This document shows positions 43,991 to 57,228 of a stretch of DNA of 64,000 nt, in pieces; the first letter of the stretch is position 1; the number at the start of each line of letters is the position of its first letter. The notes under the pieces were generated by a model. The model saw nothing but the letters and a program-made list of their open reading frames with translations. It had not been told where the DNA came from and ran no database searches. The stretch lies in contig NW_026999446.1 of NCBI RefSeq assembly GCF_037126465.1, positions 124,001 through 188,000 of the forward strand, in the 5' to 3' direction. The position numbers were made by a program, and so were the translations under genes. The DNA is from Ornithodoros turicata. Taxonomy: Eukaryota > Arthropoda > Arachnida > Ixodida > Argasidae.

Positions 43991-46255
43991 GGCATTCAGC
44001 GTCAAGTCGTGTTTCAAGTGTCTCTGCTAGTGGAGAGTCCGTTCTCGTCCATGAAACAGTGTCCGTAAAGCTGAATTGTGTGAAAACGAAATTGTTTACA
44101 CTATTATGATTGCCATCTGGGACCGAACCCTAAAAGCTGAACGTGAACCGAACCATTAAATATAGATTTGACTCTCTGTGCAGTGCTTACAAACTGTACA
44201 GCTCCTTCAGGTGTTGAGGTGGTTTGTGAAAAGGTATAATGAAGCATGGGCTCTCATGCAAGAGGTCCATGCAAATCCAGCAAGGAGGAAAAGGCCTGGA
44301 ACTCTGGCTGTATATTTTTCACACATAATTTTACAACTGCAGCATACTTGAGCTGTTTGTGTACCAACTGTATGTAGCACTGGATGTAAGTTTCAGCAGA
44401 ACAGTTTGGCAATTTGATGAAGCTGCCTTGTGTAAAGCTTGTCAGGCTAGGGCAGTTTGCAAAGAATTTGTGCTGTAGGTAGGAAACCAACCTCCCTGAT
44501 TTCCAGTCAGCCTGTGTTACTACCTCGACATCAGTGTGCTGCATACATACCAAGTGCCTTGATCTGGCACCAGCAGTGTTTTGTATACGCTGTCGGACCT
44601 CTCGACTTGTTTAGCAGTGCCTTTCTTGTTGCAATTTCTACTGCCGCTAGTATTTTTTGTTGCCTTTTCTGTCTTTCATGCAAACGGCCATGAAGACGTT
44701 GGCGCCACCTAGTGTGACGCCTTGCAACTAGGTAGTCACCTGTCGTCGATCTCTGCTACCAGCCATTGTCTCCTGCGAGCAAGATGGCTGCCTCTTGTCA
44801 GTGGCCATTCCAGAACGATTTCTCCTATATGGCATCGTTGATTTTCAAATAAGTTGTTCCTCTCCACTCTATTTCTATTTCTTAATTTTTTATGACTGAG
44901 ACTAGATGCCAACATGCAGAGTGGTTTGGACACTTGTCAGATGCTCCCCAATTAGTGAAATGACTCACTGGATGATCATAATTGCCATGAGGCTCCTACC
45001 TGTTTGAATTGCTAATTAATGACGTCCCCGAGTAGTCTGCGTATTGCCCGCTGATTGTAGTCGTTCCCTACTAGAACGCACTCACGTTCTGTCACTGTAC
45101 TAGCTCCATGATATACCGTGTGCAATGATACCGGGGTTGTGAAAGAAGGCGTTCAGAATGATCCTTCAGTTCTGGCATGTGTATCGTACCTTCACTGTGA
45201 ACGGTTTTCGAATGAAACAAGTGCTTAAGTACAAGGACCCTACTTCATAGAATCTGTGACAAAACTCACTCATATTCTGTCACAGTACTAGCTTCTTCAT
45301 CTACAGCGGCAGAAATATCGCTCAGTAAGCACATACCGGGAGTGCGAAGAAAGGCCTTCAGAATGAGGCTTCAGTTTCAATTTTCATTTATTTTCTTCGT
45401 CCGTGGGAGGAAGAGCAAAAAGCCATTCTGGCATGTCTATCGTATCCGTCCTTCAAGATGAAGTGGTGCGAATGACAAGAGGATTACGTAGCTCGAATTC
45501 TCATCTATAAAGCAGCAGGGTCTTGTCAGAGAGAAAGACACGGACCTTGTGAACGTCATCGCTCTGACAAAATACAAGGTGCACCGTGCACGGATGACAA
45601 AAATCGTCGAAAAAAACTTGATATTCAAATCAGCGTGATTGAAAATCGCAATTGTTGCCTTGCTTCGCAACCCACACGCTGAATCAGAGTGGAACAGTCT
45701 CTGTCTCTAGAATAGCCCATAAAACAGCTATTTACTTTACATTTATCATAATTATTTGTTGTTTAAGGTATTTATGGAAGTGTTTAGAGCATTCAAATAC
45801 TGTACTTATATTTTATATATAAATATTCCTCTTGCAAAGTACTTATGCTAAGTATTTAAACGCAATTTACGGCAAAGTATTTTGCGTTTATTTTTAAATT
45901 CATCTAACGTATTTTTGCCCGCATTACGAGCAGAGCAACTACATACACAGCAATTGGGTAGTGACAACCACGTGATTTATTAATGAAACACAGAAAGAAC
46001 AATTAATATACTACAGGTGTCGAAAGCACGTGCGCTTCCATGTCTTGTGGCTAGTGGTCGCCCCAATAGATTCCTGTTGCAGTAGAGATAAAACACAAAC
46101 TTTTATACATAACACAATGGAGACAAACAAGCTATGGATATCGTATTTACAGATGAATTGTACGTCTGGCCGTCCTTTCGAAAAGAGTGACGTAGGTGAG
46201 TGAATCAGTAGGTGACGAATTAGAAAAAAAATTCATTCTTTAATTAGGTAGTTTA
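43991..46255. other. Gene-poor; local duplication and a hAT relic
   Basis: A 99-codon minus ORF at 44254-44553 has no motif I recognise. Two imperfect ~190-bp direct repeats around TTCTGTCAC(T/A)GTACTAGCT start near 45088 and 45277. AT-rich palindromic sequence at about 45720-45930 (GTATTTAAAC, CGTATTTTTGCCCGC) looks like a decayed member of the hAT family at 2726. Nothing else is supported. Confidence 0.45.
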
Positions 46256-49200
46256 CTATGCAGGAAAAAACTGGAATACTCTTCCATGAGAAATACGTAA
46301 AATTACAACCTTGTTCGTTTTCAAAAGTGAGATTTCTCAAATGTTATGGGCGGATTGTTAGTTCACTAGTTAGTTTCTTTTTCCTTTGTGTGTGTATATG
46401 TGTTGGATTTTATGTTCTGGTTCCCCAGGTAAATATGACTTTTCATTGTTTGTCAGTGTGTAGTTTTGTACACGTATCAGCTTGCAGACTGAAAGGGACC
46501 GCGTCACAGGTGCGCCTTGCGATCACGTTGAAAAACTGTATATTTCTTTGACCAATAAATAAAATACCTACCTACCTACCCACCCACCCACCTATGAAAC
46601 TGCGATGACGCCTTCTTTACCTGTAGCCGCGTGACATCTAGCTCCAGTACAAAGTCAAAAAGTGCATTTCACGGGAGCCTTCGCACTGTGTCTCGGTATA
46701 TTTCCGCATGGACAAATTGAGTAACACTGTCTATTGGGAAAGGTGTTCAGGAGGATCTACAAGACAACCTGATCAGTTTGCAGCGTATCAACCGACTGAT
46801 CCCAAGGTTGCGTGTTCGAACCCCCCCCCCCCTCCAGCAACTAGGTGGCAGAGTACAAGTAGCTAGGGCATGCTGTCCCTTACCAGTGACGTCAGATTCA
46901 AGACACCGTGGGACAATCTCACTGGAATCCACAGATGATATTTTACGCATTCAGGTGTGCCAGTGCGAGTGATCTTTCGTAGCCCTTACGTGAACAGACA
47001 AATTTCATTGTGTTCTTTTCGTTTGTCCAGTTACGCACTAAAAAATGATACCCATTTTCATTATTGTGTCGCGGGGAGTCACAGTTTGCGAAATATAAAT
47101 GCCTCAGTACTCGCTTGCACAAAAAAGCCGGAAAACGTGCATGACGTCATCGAGGGTTCTCTTCACTCCCCCCAACGTTCGAGGTCTGCCTGCAGATGAA
47201 GGAAATGGACCTTCAAAGAGCAATGTTGCCAGACGCTTCGGTACATTGGTCCATTATATGTAGTCATACTCCTCAGATCTAGAAGTTATATTCGCATCAC
47301 AGGGAGAAAAAAAATTTTAGGATAAGCGGTGAAATGCGGATTAGTTGGCGAACAGTACATAATGATAGACGGAACGCAGCCAGGAACGCAGCCAGGGACA
47401 CGAACAAGGAAGCGCACAAACGAACTGCTGGCGTTGGTTTCCTCGTCCGTGTCCCTTGCTGCGTTCCGTCTATCATTATGGTTTAGGATAGTCATACGAG
47501 ACACGCGGATTACAATGGCATAATTTCGATACGATCCCCAAGAAAAGATATTTTGACCGCGCTTTAAGCCGAAAGAATCGGCGTGACGCTTTCCTTCATA
47601 TGTTATATCACGACGAAGCAAGTGCTGATACGAGCAGCGTACTGATCTTGAGAAATGGAAAGCAGAAAAGAAAAAAAGTGTGGGCACAGTGGGTTAGTAT
47701 GCGTCCTGGGGAATCTTCAGGGGAACTGAGCAGACGTCGCTCCGGAAAATTTGCCGGAACACCCTTACAGTTGATGACTGAACACGAACCAAGCAGCTCC
47801 GAGTCTTAGCTCCAACCAACGAGTGTGTTCTGTATCTGGAGGTTCGTTGGCACATAGTCACAACGCTGTCTCATGGAGCAGTTTCCCAATAGGAAGATTC
47901 ATATAGCGGTAGACAATATGCACTACTGAAAGAAGCCCAACGCTGCGCTAACATTGCAAGTCTAACAAAACTAGACTGCACCGCATAGAACGCTCAAAGC
48001 CAGTCATCAGTTAGGATAGTATAATGACCATTATTGATTTGTTGAAAGTGTGAGGTGTACCCCTTTCTCTATAATAACGGGGAGTCCCTTCACCACCCCA
48101 CCACCTGTAGTAATTTGGCTACCTGTTATTTGCTACAAAAGGCCCGAATTTGTAACTGTAACTGTAATGGTTGTCCCACACCGTGTTATGAGGTGAGGTT
48201 CTCATTTTACAGTTGTATACGCTACATTGGATAATGAACGCGTATAGTTGTGTACGTCGCTAAGTCACCAATGCGTCACGCTCCAACAGAATGCAACTTG
48301 AAATCTGTTTAATACTCGGAGAATGCATTTGGAGGTCCGTAATTGCATGCCGAAGAAGATTTATGTTCACAGGAACAGTTAAAAGCGGCGTACTTTCTCC
48401 CTCAAAAAGAAGAGAAACGGCTATTTACGTTATGGTTTGGTTCATTAACTTGACGATTATGCTGCACTGGGTGAAATGACTGGTTGTAAAAGCAATCTAA
48501 ATCCGCATTCGTGATCTCTTCTGACAGGAGTCAACTTTAATATTCATTGTTCTGTTGTGTGGTCTCCTGATGACGACGACTTGAGGAACTCAGGGTACCG
48601 TGTATCGAGCTTTCGTGAAATACGCTAAATTTAATTTACAGATAGAAAGATCATGATGAAAGAGATGACGGAGAAACTAGCTCAAAAGTCGACATATATA
48701 CAAGAACATCGTTGTAAGCCATTAAGATATCTGGTGTCCAAAAAATTGATACAATGTCACAAAAGGTTTGATGGAGACAAATACGTATAAAACTCAATGA
48801 AGTAATGCTGTCGATGACGATGGTAACTTACGGGTGTCAGGGACAGGGTTTATGATAGGGCTCCTGTGTTGGCTCTCGTGCTGTCCAGATGTATCTGCGG
48901 GAGTCAGAACAATTAATCTCTGTAGGATAGTCAGATTAGGTAAAGTAAAATACGTCACTTATTGCTCGACATCTGATAGTTTTCTTAGAGGTGAAAGCAC
49001 GACATCGTTGTTTGTCTCGTGTAAATATTAGAGGAATTAGATGATTCCATGTGCGGCGCGGACATTGAACACAAGTCTTCGTTCATATATGAGCGTCATT
49101 TGTTAGATCGAACCGCAAATGGGGAGACGTTTTGACATCTGCGCGCCCTTACGTAGTCCCAAGGGCATCCGTATGCAAACGGTAAAAGTTTAAGCAAACT

Positions 49201-49597
49201 ATTCATAACTACGTAAACAATGACATTTCGCCGAGGCAAACCACAATTAGGGACGACATAAACAAGTAAGCCTCAAACGCCCAGAAATCAACGAATGCAA
49301 CAACTCAGGGAAAATATTCCTGACGTCAGCACCCCTTTTCCCTGAGTTTTGTCATTCGTTTATTCATAACTAGCTTGCCTCGAACCGGAGCCAATCAGTG
49401 AATAACATTCTGAGTCACACACGATTGCGATTGGTTCCGATAGGCACCAAAGACTTACCAAAGTTTTGCTAAAACGTGCTATTGTGATGGCCGTCCTCGG
49501 GATGTTGTACGAGTAAGGAAATGATCTCGAACTGTGACCGTTGTGGTTTTTCCTTCCTTCCTAATCAAGCACCAGTTAGTATGCGCTCCTTCCTTAC
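46256..49597. other. Gene-poor; LINE tail, SINE relics and a hairpin
   Basis: AATAAATAAAA followed by a TACC/CACC run at 46548-46590 looks like a retrotransposon tail. A tRNA-like SINE head with CAACCGACTGATCCCAAGG and a B box (GTGTTCGAACCCC) lies at about 46775-46870. An inverted repeat at 47358-47408 / 47434-47480 contains GATAGACGGAACGCAGC. A relic of the tRNA-Thr-like SINE body (GCCCAGAAATCAACGA) lies near 49270. No gene is recognised. Confidence 0.45.
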
Positions 49598-49599
49598 TA

Positions 49600-50555
49600 C
49601 AGTCGTGTCTCGCTTATCCGGAGTTGAGATATCCGGACTACATTACTGGGAACGAACCTGCTACCATTGAATTTTGTCTCTGTTATCCGGAGTTCGTTAT
49701 CCGTATCCGGACAGCAAGTACGGGGAACAATCTTCCAGGACATTCTGATTGGCTTATCCGGAAAAGAGCCAATGTCCTCTGTCCCTGGTGTGTTCGCATT
49801 GTTCCGGAAAAGGGTCACATCTTACGGGGCCTTATTACGACTTCATCGCCATTTTGGGCATCCCTGGCCACTCGAGCGGACATCTTACTCGACAGCAGCT
49901 GGAATCTTTCCACACCCGCAAGAAAAGGGAAAAGAGGGTCAGCTTCTCGGAACCCACCAAGGTCTCCAATCCCTTTCCCACGACGCGCCGACTATTTAAG
50001 CGTTGACCCGGTGCCCAGACTTGTCTCTGTTTGTACATTATGTAATATATACGTTGTCTCCCTTGTCAACTGGCCTCTGCCTCGTTTGTGCCTACCGGCG
50101 TTGGGAAGTTCGGCCACCTATCTTCCCCAGGCTCGCAACAGCCTTCTGTACTGTGTGACTCCCTTTTGCTACCCACCATGCGCAAGAAATCCACGTGCGA
50201 ACGTCAATGTCGTCCGAAAGCATCGCCCGTCTTTCGGCCTATGCGGAAGGCATTTGCAAAAACATGTGCACGGGACCAACTTTCTGAGACCCTTCTTGAA
50301 ACAGCAGGGTGACGCAGCGGGTGCCGTGGTTGTGACCGAAATTCCGTCACACGCGTGCTGCAGCTTCAAGCAGCTCACTTCGCACCAATTTTTCAAGTAG
50401 GCATCTTTTCCTTGTTTTCTTTTCTTTAGCTTTAGAAAGGTCAACCAAATTTTCCAGGTTTACCCTGAAGTTTGCTTAACCCGGTTATCCGGAAATTCGT
50501 TATCCGGACGAAAAGGGACGACTCCCGAGGTGTCCGAATAATCGAGACATGACTG
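49600..50555. mobile_element. pogo/Tigger-like element, 956 bp
   Basis: Termini CAGTCGTGTCTCGCTTATCC and, inverted, CAGTCATGTCTCGATTATTC, flanked by TA on both sides. TTATCCGGA-type subterminal repeats occur on both ends. The interior contains a 288-codon open frame beginning outside the left terminus, without DDE or HTH motifs, so I do not call it a gene. A TATTTAAG box and LTR-like composition near 49990-50130 hint at a nested insertion. Confidence 0.75.
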
Positions 50556-51398
50556 TATATCTGATCTGAGCTCAGTGTTAAGACATGCCGGCCAACGAGC
50601 ACTTACCAATGCTCCCCAATTAGTAGTTTAGTTTCCAGCAGTTATCTCGATTAGTTAGCTGTTATCGGTTACCTGTTCCTCGTTGGTAGGTGCTTACTAG
50701 ACGGCAGGTCTTCGTACTTATCCCCAAGGGCAGCATGAGACATTGTTCATGCACTTCCTTATCAGTCTCACTCTGTCAGACTTTATCAGTTGTGATAAAC
50801 TCAGCGAACCATTAAGCCCAGCTCATCCGGTCACTTGGCCCAGCCACTTTGACAGTTCGCCTTTGGTTACAAGCCCTTATCAGAGACCTCTCAACAGTCG
50901 ACGTGTCCGCAATATCCCATTTATACTACAACACCCATAACATTGTCAGTTGTTATCTGCCAACTAAGATGGAGTAGCATTTTTGGTTTTGTTGAGGGCC
51001 AATTATCCATCCCTATCAGTCGATGGATATCACCTCCATTGTGAAACCTGTTGAGGCTGGAACCCACGAAGATTAGCAGTGTGAAAAGGACACACTGCCT
51101 ACAGACAAAAACGCGATTCACGGAATGGGCGCCGCCATTAGTGCTGCCACCTCGTGGTAGTCACGTGTGGACTGCCGTTCGCAGAGTTCCTTCATTTTTC
51201 CCGTCTGTGTTTTCGTTCATTTTCTCCCGCTCGAGAACCAGTGTACAAAAGATATCGAATCCGCCAGCACTCCTCACGCGAACAACTGTGTAATCGCACG
51301 CGGAAGCAAGCAATCTTCTTCTTTTTTTTTTTATCCTTCGATGTTTACTTCCGGATGACTTGTTTTATGGAATGTTATGTTATCGTCAGTCGTACTCA
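50556..51398. other. No gene recognised
   Basis: Moderately AT-rich sequence; overlapping short ORFs without domains. Confidence 0.4.
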
Positions 51399-52022
51399 TT
51401 AAAGGGACTATGAAATTTCCCGAACCCCCATACTTTTTTTCGATGGAAACTGTTCTTCCCGCAGAGAAACTAATATGCCAGAAATTTTTCCGGACGAAAT
51501 CGCTCCACTCTGCGAGGAGCGCGCGCTGGAAATGTCTCTTCCGCGTTCCTCCTCTCTCGCGCATATTTCCCTGCCGATGGTGTAACTGTACGGACCGCAC
51601 TTCGGTTCCCCGTTACGTCACCGGTGTTGCACAATGGCAAGTAATGCCGCGAGCTCGCGCTGTGGCTGCCGCCACTGCCGAAATCTGCCGATCGCGCGAA
51701 AGCTGCTGTCATGGAGATTTCCACTCCCGATGAACGCATACGCGGGATCCTACGGCGCATGCTCCTGGCGGGATTCCTCGGCTCGGCAACACGTCACGAT
51801 GACGTGTTGCTGAGCCGGCCGTGGTCGCGTCAAGTTACTCGTTGTGTCTCCGCTCGGCAGCTCCCCACGGCGCGGCGCCAGCTGTCCTCCCTTCGCCGCT
51901 CCGTTTAAATTCGCTCCCGAGAAGTCCGCTCGCGCGACGAAAGTAAAATTTCGGTTCTAGACTCAGAAAAATGTCTTCTTTCGAACGAAACGAAGAAAAA
52001 AATCGTTTCATAGTCCCTTTAA
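51399..52022. mobile_element. TTAA-flanked MITE, 5'-AGGGACTATGAAA ends
   Basis: TTAAAGGGACTATGAAA at the left is matched by TTTCATAGTCCCTTTAA at the right. TTAA target duplication suggests a piggyBac-like mobiliser. The GC-rich interior gives long spurious ORFs on both strands. Confidence 0.8.
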
Positions 52023-52801
52023 AGACGGCTGTCACCAATATTCATCCCAATAGAAAGAGCAGTTTTGGCAGTTCACCACTGTCGTGCCGTCGCTGGGAAC
52101 GAGGCTAAGGAGCGCACGGAGACTAGTGGTTTGAGAGTAACGCGACAACATTTATATAAAAAGATAACGCATATATGACTGATACGACCCGCGTTCACCT
52201 GCTGAAGAAACCCCCTTGAAGAATGCTGGCGCAGAAGATAGTTGCACGTAAATTGGGGTTGCAAGGTTGTACAGCTGAAGACTGACACCGATATCGTGTT
52301 TTGCAGACAACGCAAGCAGCAGTTGACACCTGTTGCAATATTACGGGGAATGCGCAATAGGTACAAACCAATTACAACACGTTGATAAACACTGCAACTG
52401 TTGAAGTGAGAGGCCGAGGACTAGCTAGCTAGTGCATTGTAATTAAATTGTACAAAAACCGCGTAGACCGAACATGACGGAAGAAGATGACAGGAAGAAT
52501 TTCTAGAGAAAGTGTAGAAATAAATTGTTCCTCAAAGAAACATATCTCCGATAAATTCGTCGTATCATCTTCGCGTTCCCTGTCTCGGGCTTTGCGGGCA
52601 CCTAGTCTGCGATGTCTTTCTTCTCTAGTTGCAGACTTGCAGTGTTTATCAATGTGTTGCAATCCACTCGTAGCTATTGCACGTTCCCTGTTAGGTTGGA
52701 GAACATGTCAGTCACAGTACCTATTTCTGTGCTGCTCTTCAGATTTGCAAACAAATAAAACGTAATGTATACTTGCTGTTGTACGCAAATCATAAACTTA
52801 C

Positions 52802-52975
52802 ATCTGCACGTCTTAATGCATTCCTTCTTCGTGTGGAAGTTGTTGGCGTTTCCTTTGCAACCCCCATAGACGAATCTCTTACAGCTGCGTGACTCGGAAT
52901 CGTAGTAATATCTGGGAACGTTTCCTTTGCACGGTCCCACCTCTCGTGGAAGTTGGCAGATGTCGATGACGCTTC
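52802..52975 (-). CDS. Kunitz/BPTI domain exon, diverged member
   Basis: A single 174-nt exon bounded by acceptor CTACACAG|GA and donor AT|GTAAGT, phase 1 at both ends. It encodes one full Kunitz domain, starting CQLPREVGPCKGNVPRYYYD with spacing C-8-C-15-C-7-C-12-C-3-C. The P1 residue after the second Cys is Lys, predicting trypsin-like targets. It is clearly diverged from the three exons at 58.8-63.9 kb, with about half the residues differing outside the scaffold. It may be a separate gene or a further domain of the same transcript. No signal-peptide exon is visible nearby. Confidence 0.88.
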
Positions 52976-53059
52976 CTGTGTAGAAACACACAGCCATCAT
53001 TAAAGCGCGGATAAATGTGCACTGAAAACTCGAGAAATATGCATGGAACTATGCACCAA

Positions 53060-53250
53060 AAGTCTTGTAACAACAACTACTACTACTACTACTACTTCGA
53101 GATGATGAATGTGGAGTTTCATCGCCAGGGTCAATACCATTGCCGGTGGTGATGTGGGGAATGACATAATGAGCCCCTTCGCAATAAGTCCAATTGTGTC
53201 CAGAAAGGTCAAAATAGCTTTTAGGTCAGGGCGTTGGATGGGCTGGGACC
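53060..53250 (-). mobile_element. Short interspersed repeat with triplet tail (copy 1 of 3)
   Basis: A (TAC)n run precedes GAGATGATGAATG, then GGTGGTGATG.GGGGAATGA.ATAATGAG and CAATAAG.. stretches. The same family is at 61215-61410 and 63254-63390, each preceded by an ACA/AAC triplet run. Read on the minus strand the run would be a 3' tail, as in SINEs. No Pol III boxes were recognised. Confidence 0.65.
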
Positions 53251-53469
53251 AAGCAATGTGACTGCATATCTCAATATGTTTGCTTTACCTCTTCTGATTA
53301 CAGAAGGACTGTTTCTGTTAATGACTTGTTGTGTAAGTGTGAGCCTGAGACCCTCGCTGTGCCTCGTGGAAGGAGAAGGCAATTTTTTTTTCATCTGCCT
53401 CTTCGTCATAAACTTGATTGTGGCATTGTTTGTTTGTTTGTTTGTTTGTTTTACTGTGCGGGTTACAGG

Positions 53470-53640
53470 ATCCAGGAAACTGAATCATACGATGTCTCTA
53501 GAAATACAGCCATCAAAAATTGACGCTCACAAGTTTTCATTTTTGCAACGCACAACGCGGGATTGGAACAGGCTGCCTGAGGAAGCTGTCCTCATTCAAG
53601 ATTATAACGTTTTTTGTTCATGGCATTGTGACGTACCCTT
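53470..53640 (+). pseudogene. LINE C-terminal scrap
   Basis: The plus frame reads KLNHTMSLEIQPSKIDAHKF then FLQRTTRDWNRLPEEAV, the usual end of a LINE ORF2 (R-x-W-N-x-L-P). Preceded by a TTTG microsatellite. Broken and short. Confidence 0.6.
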
Positions 53641-56621
53641 CTGGTGAACCTGGGACATGAACAATATGCTGGGTGGGTCAGGTGATGCAGACCAGGTGAC
53701 GTACAAAGGAGCAAGCGACGCGACAAGGCTCCGCGTCTGGGAGCAATTAGAGGACCCCATCACCTCCGGCGACACGCTGGCATCTGACGGCGGCATCAAA
53801 GGGGCGCGTACTTCGAGGCGAATGAAAACCATATGTGCGGGGTGTTCGAAGAGAAACAAGCAGGCGAGCGAGAAACAAAGAGACCGGGCCTTCACGGTGG
53901 ACAGAGGAGACCCGACAACCAAGGAGAAAACATCTCCTGACGAGTGGGAGCTCTGAGATCGCCTGTTGACACAAACCGCCTCCCGGAACAACGCCGACCA
54001 GGCCCTGCGTCATAGCCGACATGTCTGCGTCCCCGGATCTGAACTGAACACCAACGTGGTGCGACCGACACCATCGCCCAGGGTGCCGTCGTCAACGAAG
54101 GCCTGTCAGCCAGAACAGCCTGCAAGCCACGTCGAAAGGGTGAGCCTGTCACACATGTTGCGATGTTGTACGGCTAGGAAAGTAAAGATGCTATAACTGT
54201 AAAGCGGTCTCGTCTCGTTTTTCCTCACCTCACCGTGGGCCCACCCGTTTTGGTTGTGTTAAACATTAATGTGGTGCAACGCGAGCAGGCGGGTGCATCA
54301 CAGCTTAATAAGAATGTCCACACCTACTAGAACCCACAACTGGGTCTGCAGTATATGAATGAATAAATAGAAATAAATAAATAAATAAAATAAAATAAAA
54401 ATATTCTGTAAAATTCATGAATGTATGTAATGTGTTTCCTTGTTCTTGGAAAAGCACTGCATCGAATGCACAAAATATGTGTATCTAATCGGATGATCGG
54501 GTAAAATAACGGCGCCTTCACTCAAGAGTGCACCACAACGCAACGTCCTGCGCAACAAATACATATTGGGTGTTTTCTACGTAATTCTATTAAATACATT
54601 TCTTCAGTAAATTAATTAATGAAATAAAGGTCTATTTGAAAATCTACTTGTCGGAAAATTATGCGGCAAACGCTGTTTATCTAGGGTGCAGATTTGGCCA
54701 TTACCTCTGACCGACATTGCCAAATTTAATTCGCAATAAATTGATTTTTTCCCAATTGATCTCCAAAATTTGCCAAGTCACTCCGACGTTTGTTTGTGAA
54801 AAACAGAAAGCGCAGGTCGAATTTACGCAAAGGCGTTGCAAAATTGATTCCATTCTACTTTGGGAAACAGCTAAAAGCAATTGCGAAAACCGTCGTTCCC
54901 AGGCGCGCAAATTGTCGCCAAAGTTCTGTTCTCCTTTGGTTAATGCAAGATGCCGCAGAAGAAAAAACGATCACCCGTCCATACCGGTTTCTTTCTGGCT
55001 CTTGTTTTAGATAATTTTGCGGGGCAACTATGCTATTCTTATCAGCAGAAGCTTGGGCAAAAAAAAAAAAAAAGAGAGAAAGGGCGGGTGCATGGCCTTC
55101 TCCCATCGATTCTTTCGGAGACTCAGAGCGCAGAAAGCAATTTCCGCAGCTCAAAACGACGGCTTTCACTTTTTTCTTTTTTTTGTGGAAAAACACTGGG
55201 TCAACTGAGCCACATTAAATATGACCTCATTGCTCCTTTAACCAACCATTACCATTCTTTCTTACGTGTCTCTCACTGCGTGTTACGATATATTCCTGGT
55301 CGGAAACCAGGAGGGTCTGAATCCTGGCGCCAGGACCTATTTCGGAGTTATTTGAAATAGTTAGAGTCTGGTATTCACTATAACATTCATTGACCTTTCG
55401 ATGTTACGTGCCAAACAATTTAAATAGCAAAAAAAAACACACAAAAAAAACAAGAAAGGCACATGCTCCGTTACGGCTGTGTTTGTGGGATATACACAGG
55501 GGTATTTTTCTTAAGGGAGAAAAATATTTTTCGTCGCCGCTGCAGCTCATTCTATAGTTGAGATTGTGAATAGGAAATAAAAAAAAAGTCCATTTGCGGA
55601 AGGGAACCTCTCCTATAACATTTCCAAAACCTACAGGTGTATATGTTTCCGCTCAAGCGAGAACAGAATTTCGTCAGCGCATTCATATCCCGTCTCAAAG
55701 ATACCGTTGTAGTCCTTTGAAGGAAAAGCCTTCTACGTTCTACCGAGTTCTGAACATTCTACGGAATACCCACAGGCGCTGCTCCGTCGTCTTTTGTTGT
55801 CCATCCTATGACACTGTTACGGTTTACGCCATTTGCCGCTCGTTTATTCAGCAACGTAATTTTGGTCTCGCGTAAGAAAAAAAAAATACACCCGTAGATT
55901 TTCGAAATAGAAAAGGACAGAGGGTCTCTTTTCACACCAGATGGTCATAGAGGCATATTTTTTTGTTACCTCCTAGACGAGCGCAACTATCGAATAAACT
56001 GCACCTGAATATGGTGACGATAAAAAAGATTAGTTGAAGAATAAATACGCCTGTAGAGTTTAAATATGTTATAAGGGAGGACGTGTTCTACAAATGGCAC
56101 GATTTTTTTCTCCTTCTAGACTACCTCAGGTACGTGAAAACACTCTCTCAAAAGTGATATTCTTTTACGAATTACCTATATGCTCGATCGCTTAGTTAAA
56201 CAAACAATTTACAAATCAGCTTCATACCTTGACGTGAAGCTAATCTCTATACGGTAGTTTATGAGCGTAAATGACCTCGGGCTGACGCGACAATGTTATC
56301 AGAAATTGATCGTAAGCTTGCTCCAAGACGCGCTCCGTTCTTGACCTCTCACCGCGTCGCCAGATTTGTTCTGGTTTCATGTGATCTTTGGCAAGGTAGA
56401 TCGATCCTTCCTGTCTAAGACCAGGCAAAGGAAGCGCAGAAATGTCGCCTCGATGTGTTATGTGTCGTCCTTATGAGATATCCTACCCATAAGGGAACGT
56501 ATAGAGTTTTGTTTAAGCGAAATGGAACAGGATCAAATTGCACCACTGGCTCGTTTCGGCTGGATTGTCTCGCATGCTTCCGCACTCATTTGTCGTACGC
56601 GAGTACCTAAAGCAAAATAGT
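53641..56621. other. No gene recognised; possible LTR-like stretch
   Basis: 53628-54302 begins TGTGACGTACCC and ends GGGTGCATCACA with GC-rich coding-like composition, which might be a solo LTR; no TSD was found. An AAATA microsatellite lies at 54358-54400. 54700-55250 resembles an old TTAA-type MITE with only its right end (..GCTCCTTTAA) clear. The remainder shows nothing. Confidence 0.3.
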
Positions 56622-57228
56622 TTAAAGGTACTATAAAGCAGTCCAGGTGCAACCTCATGTTTTGTGTGCCCTGAATTGTGTACGTCCTCAGGAGTAAAAT
56701 GCCGCAAAATGTTCTCACATAGACGTTATAGCTCCCGAAAAAATGCAAATTTAAATCTACTGGCGACACTGCGGCGAAGCAGACCGACGAAACGTCAACT
56801 CCACCAAGTACGGCGGCGAAAATGTCTCATGCGCACGACTCTGAGCCAAACAGAGCGACGTACGATAGCAGCGCCACGGTGCTGAAACAAGGCCCAGGTA
56901 CAGACGTTTCGCTACTGAGTGCAAGATTCAGCTTTTGTTTATTTCATTTCACACAGATTACATTTTCTCAAAAGGTAGTATTTGCAAATCCCAACAGGAA
57001 AGCCATCTGTTTATCGGTCTCCTTGTTTACAGGGTTGCTTGACAAATTGAGGACTTCTTCCCACCAGGCGTCGCCCCGACATTCTTGACTGCGTTTTTAT
57101 TTACCAATTAAAAATACTTAGAGTAAACTCCTGCGCATATTACTCGTTGTGCTGAACCTTTGAGTCTAGCACTCTCACGTCATGCTGATTGCATAGGTTC
57201 GACCTCGACTGCTTTATAGTACCTTTAA
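56622..57228. mobile_element. TTAA-flanked MITE, AAGGTACTATAAAGCAG ends
   Basis: TTTAAAGGTACTATAAAGCAG at the left and its exact inverse CTGCTTTATAGTACCTTTAA at the right, with TTAA flanks. No transposase. Confidence 0.85.

Noticed and set aside
49534..50400. 288-codon plus-strand ORF
   Set aside because: It starts outside and runs through the left TIR of a Tigger-like element, has no domain, and overlaps other open frames.
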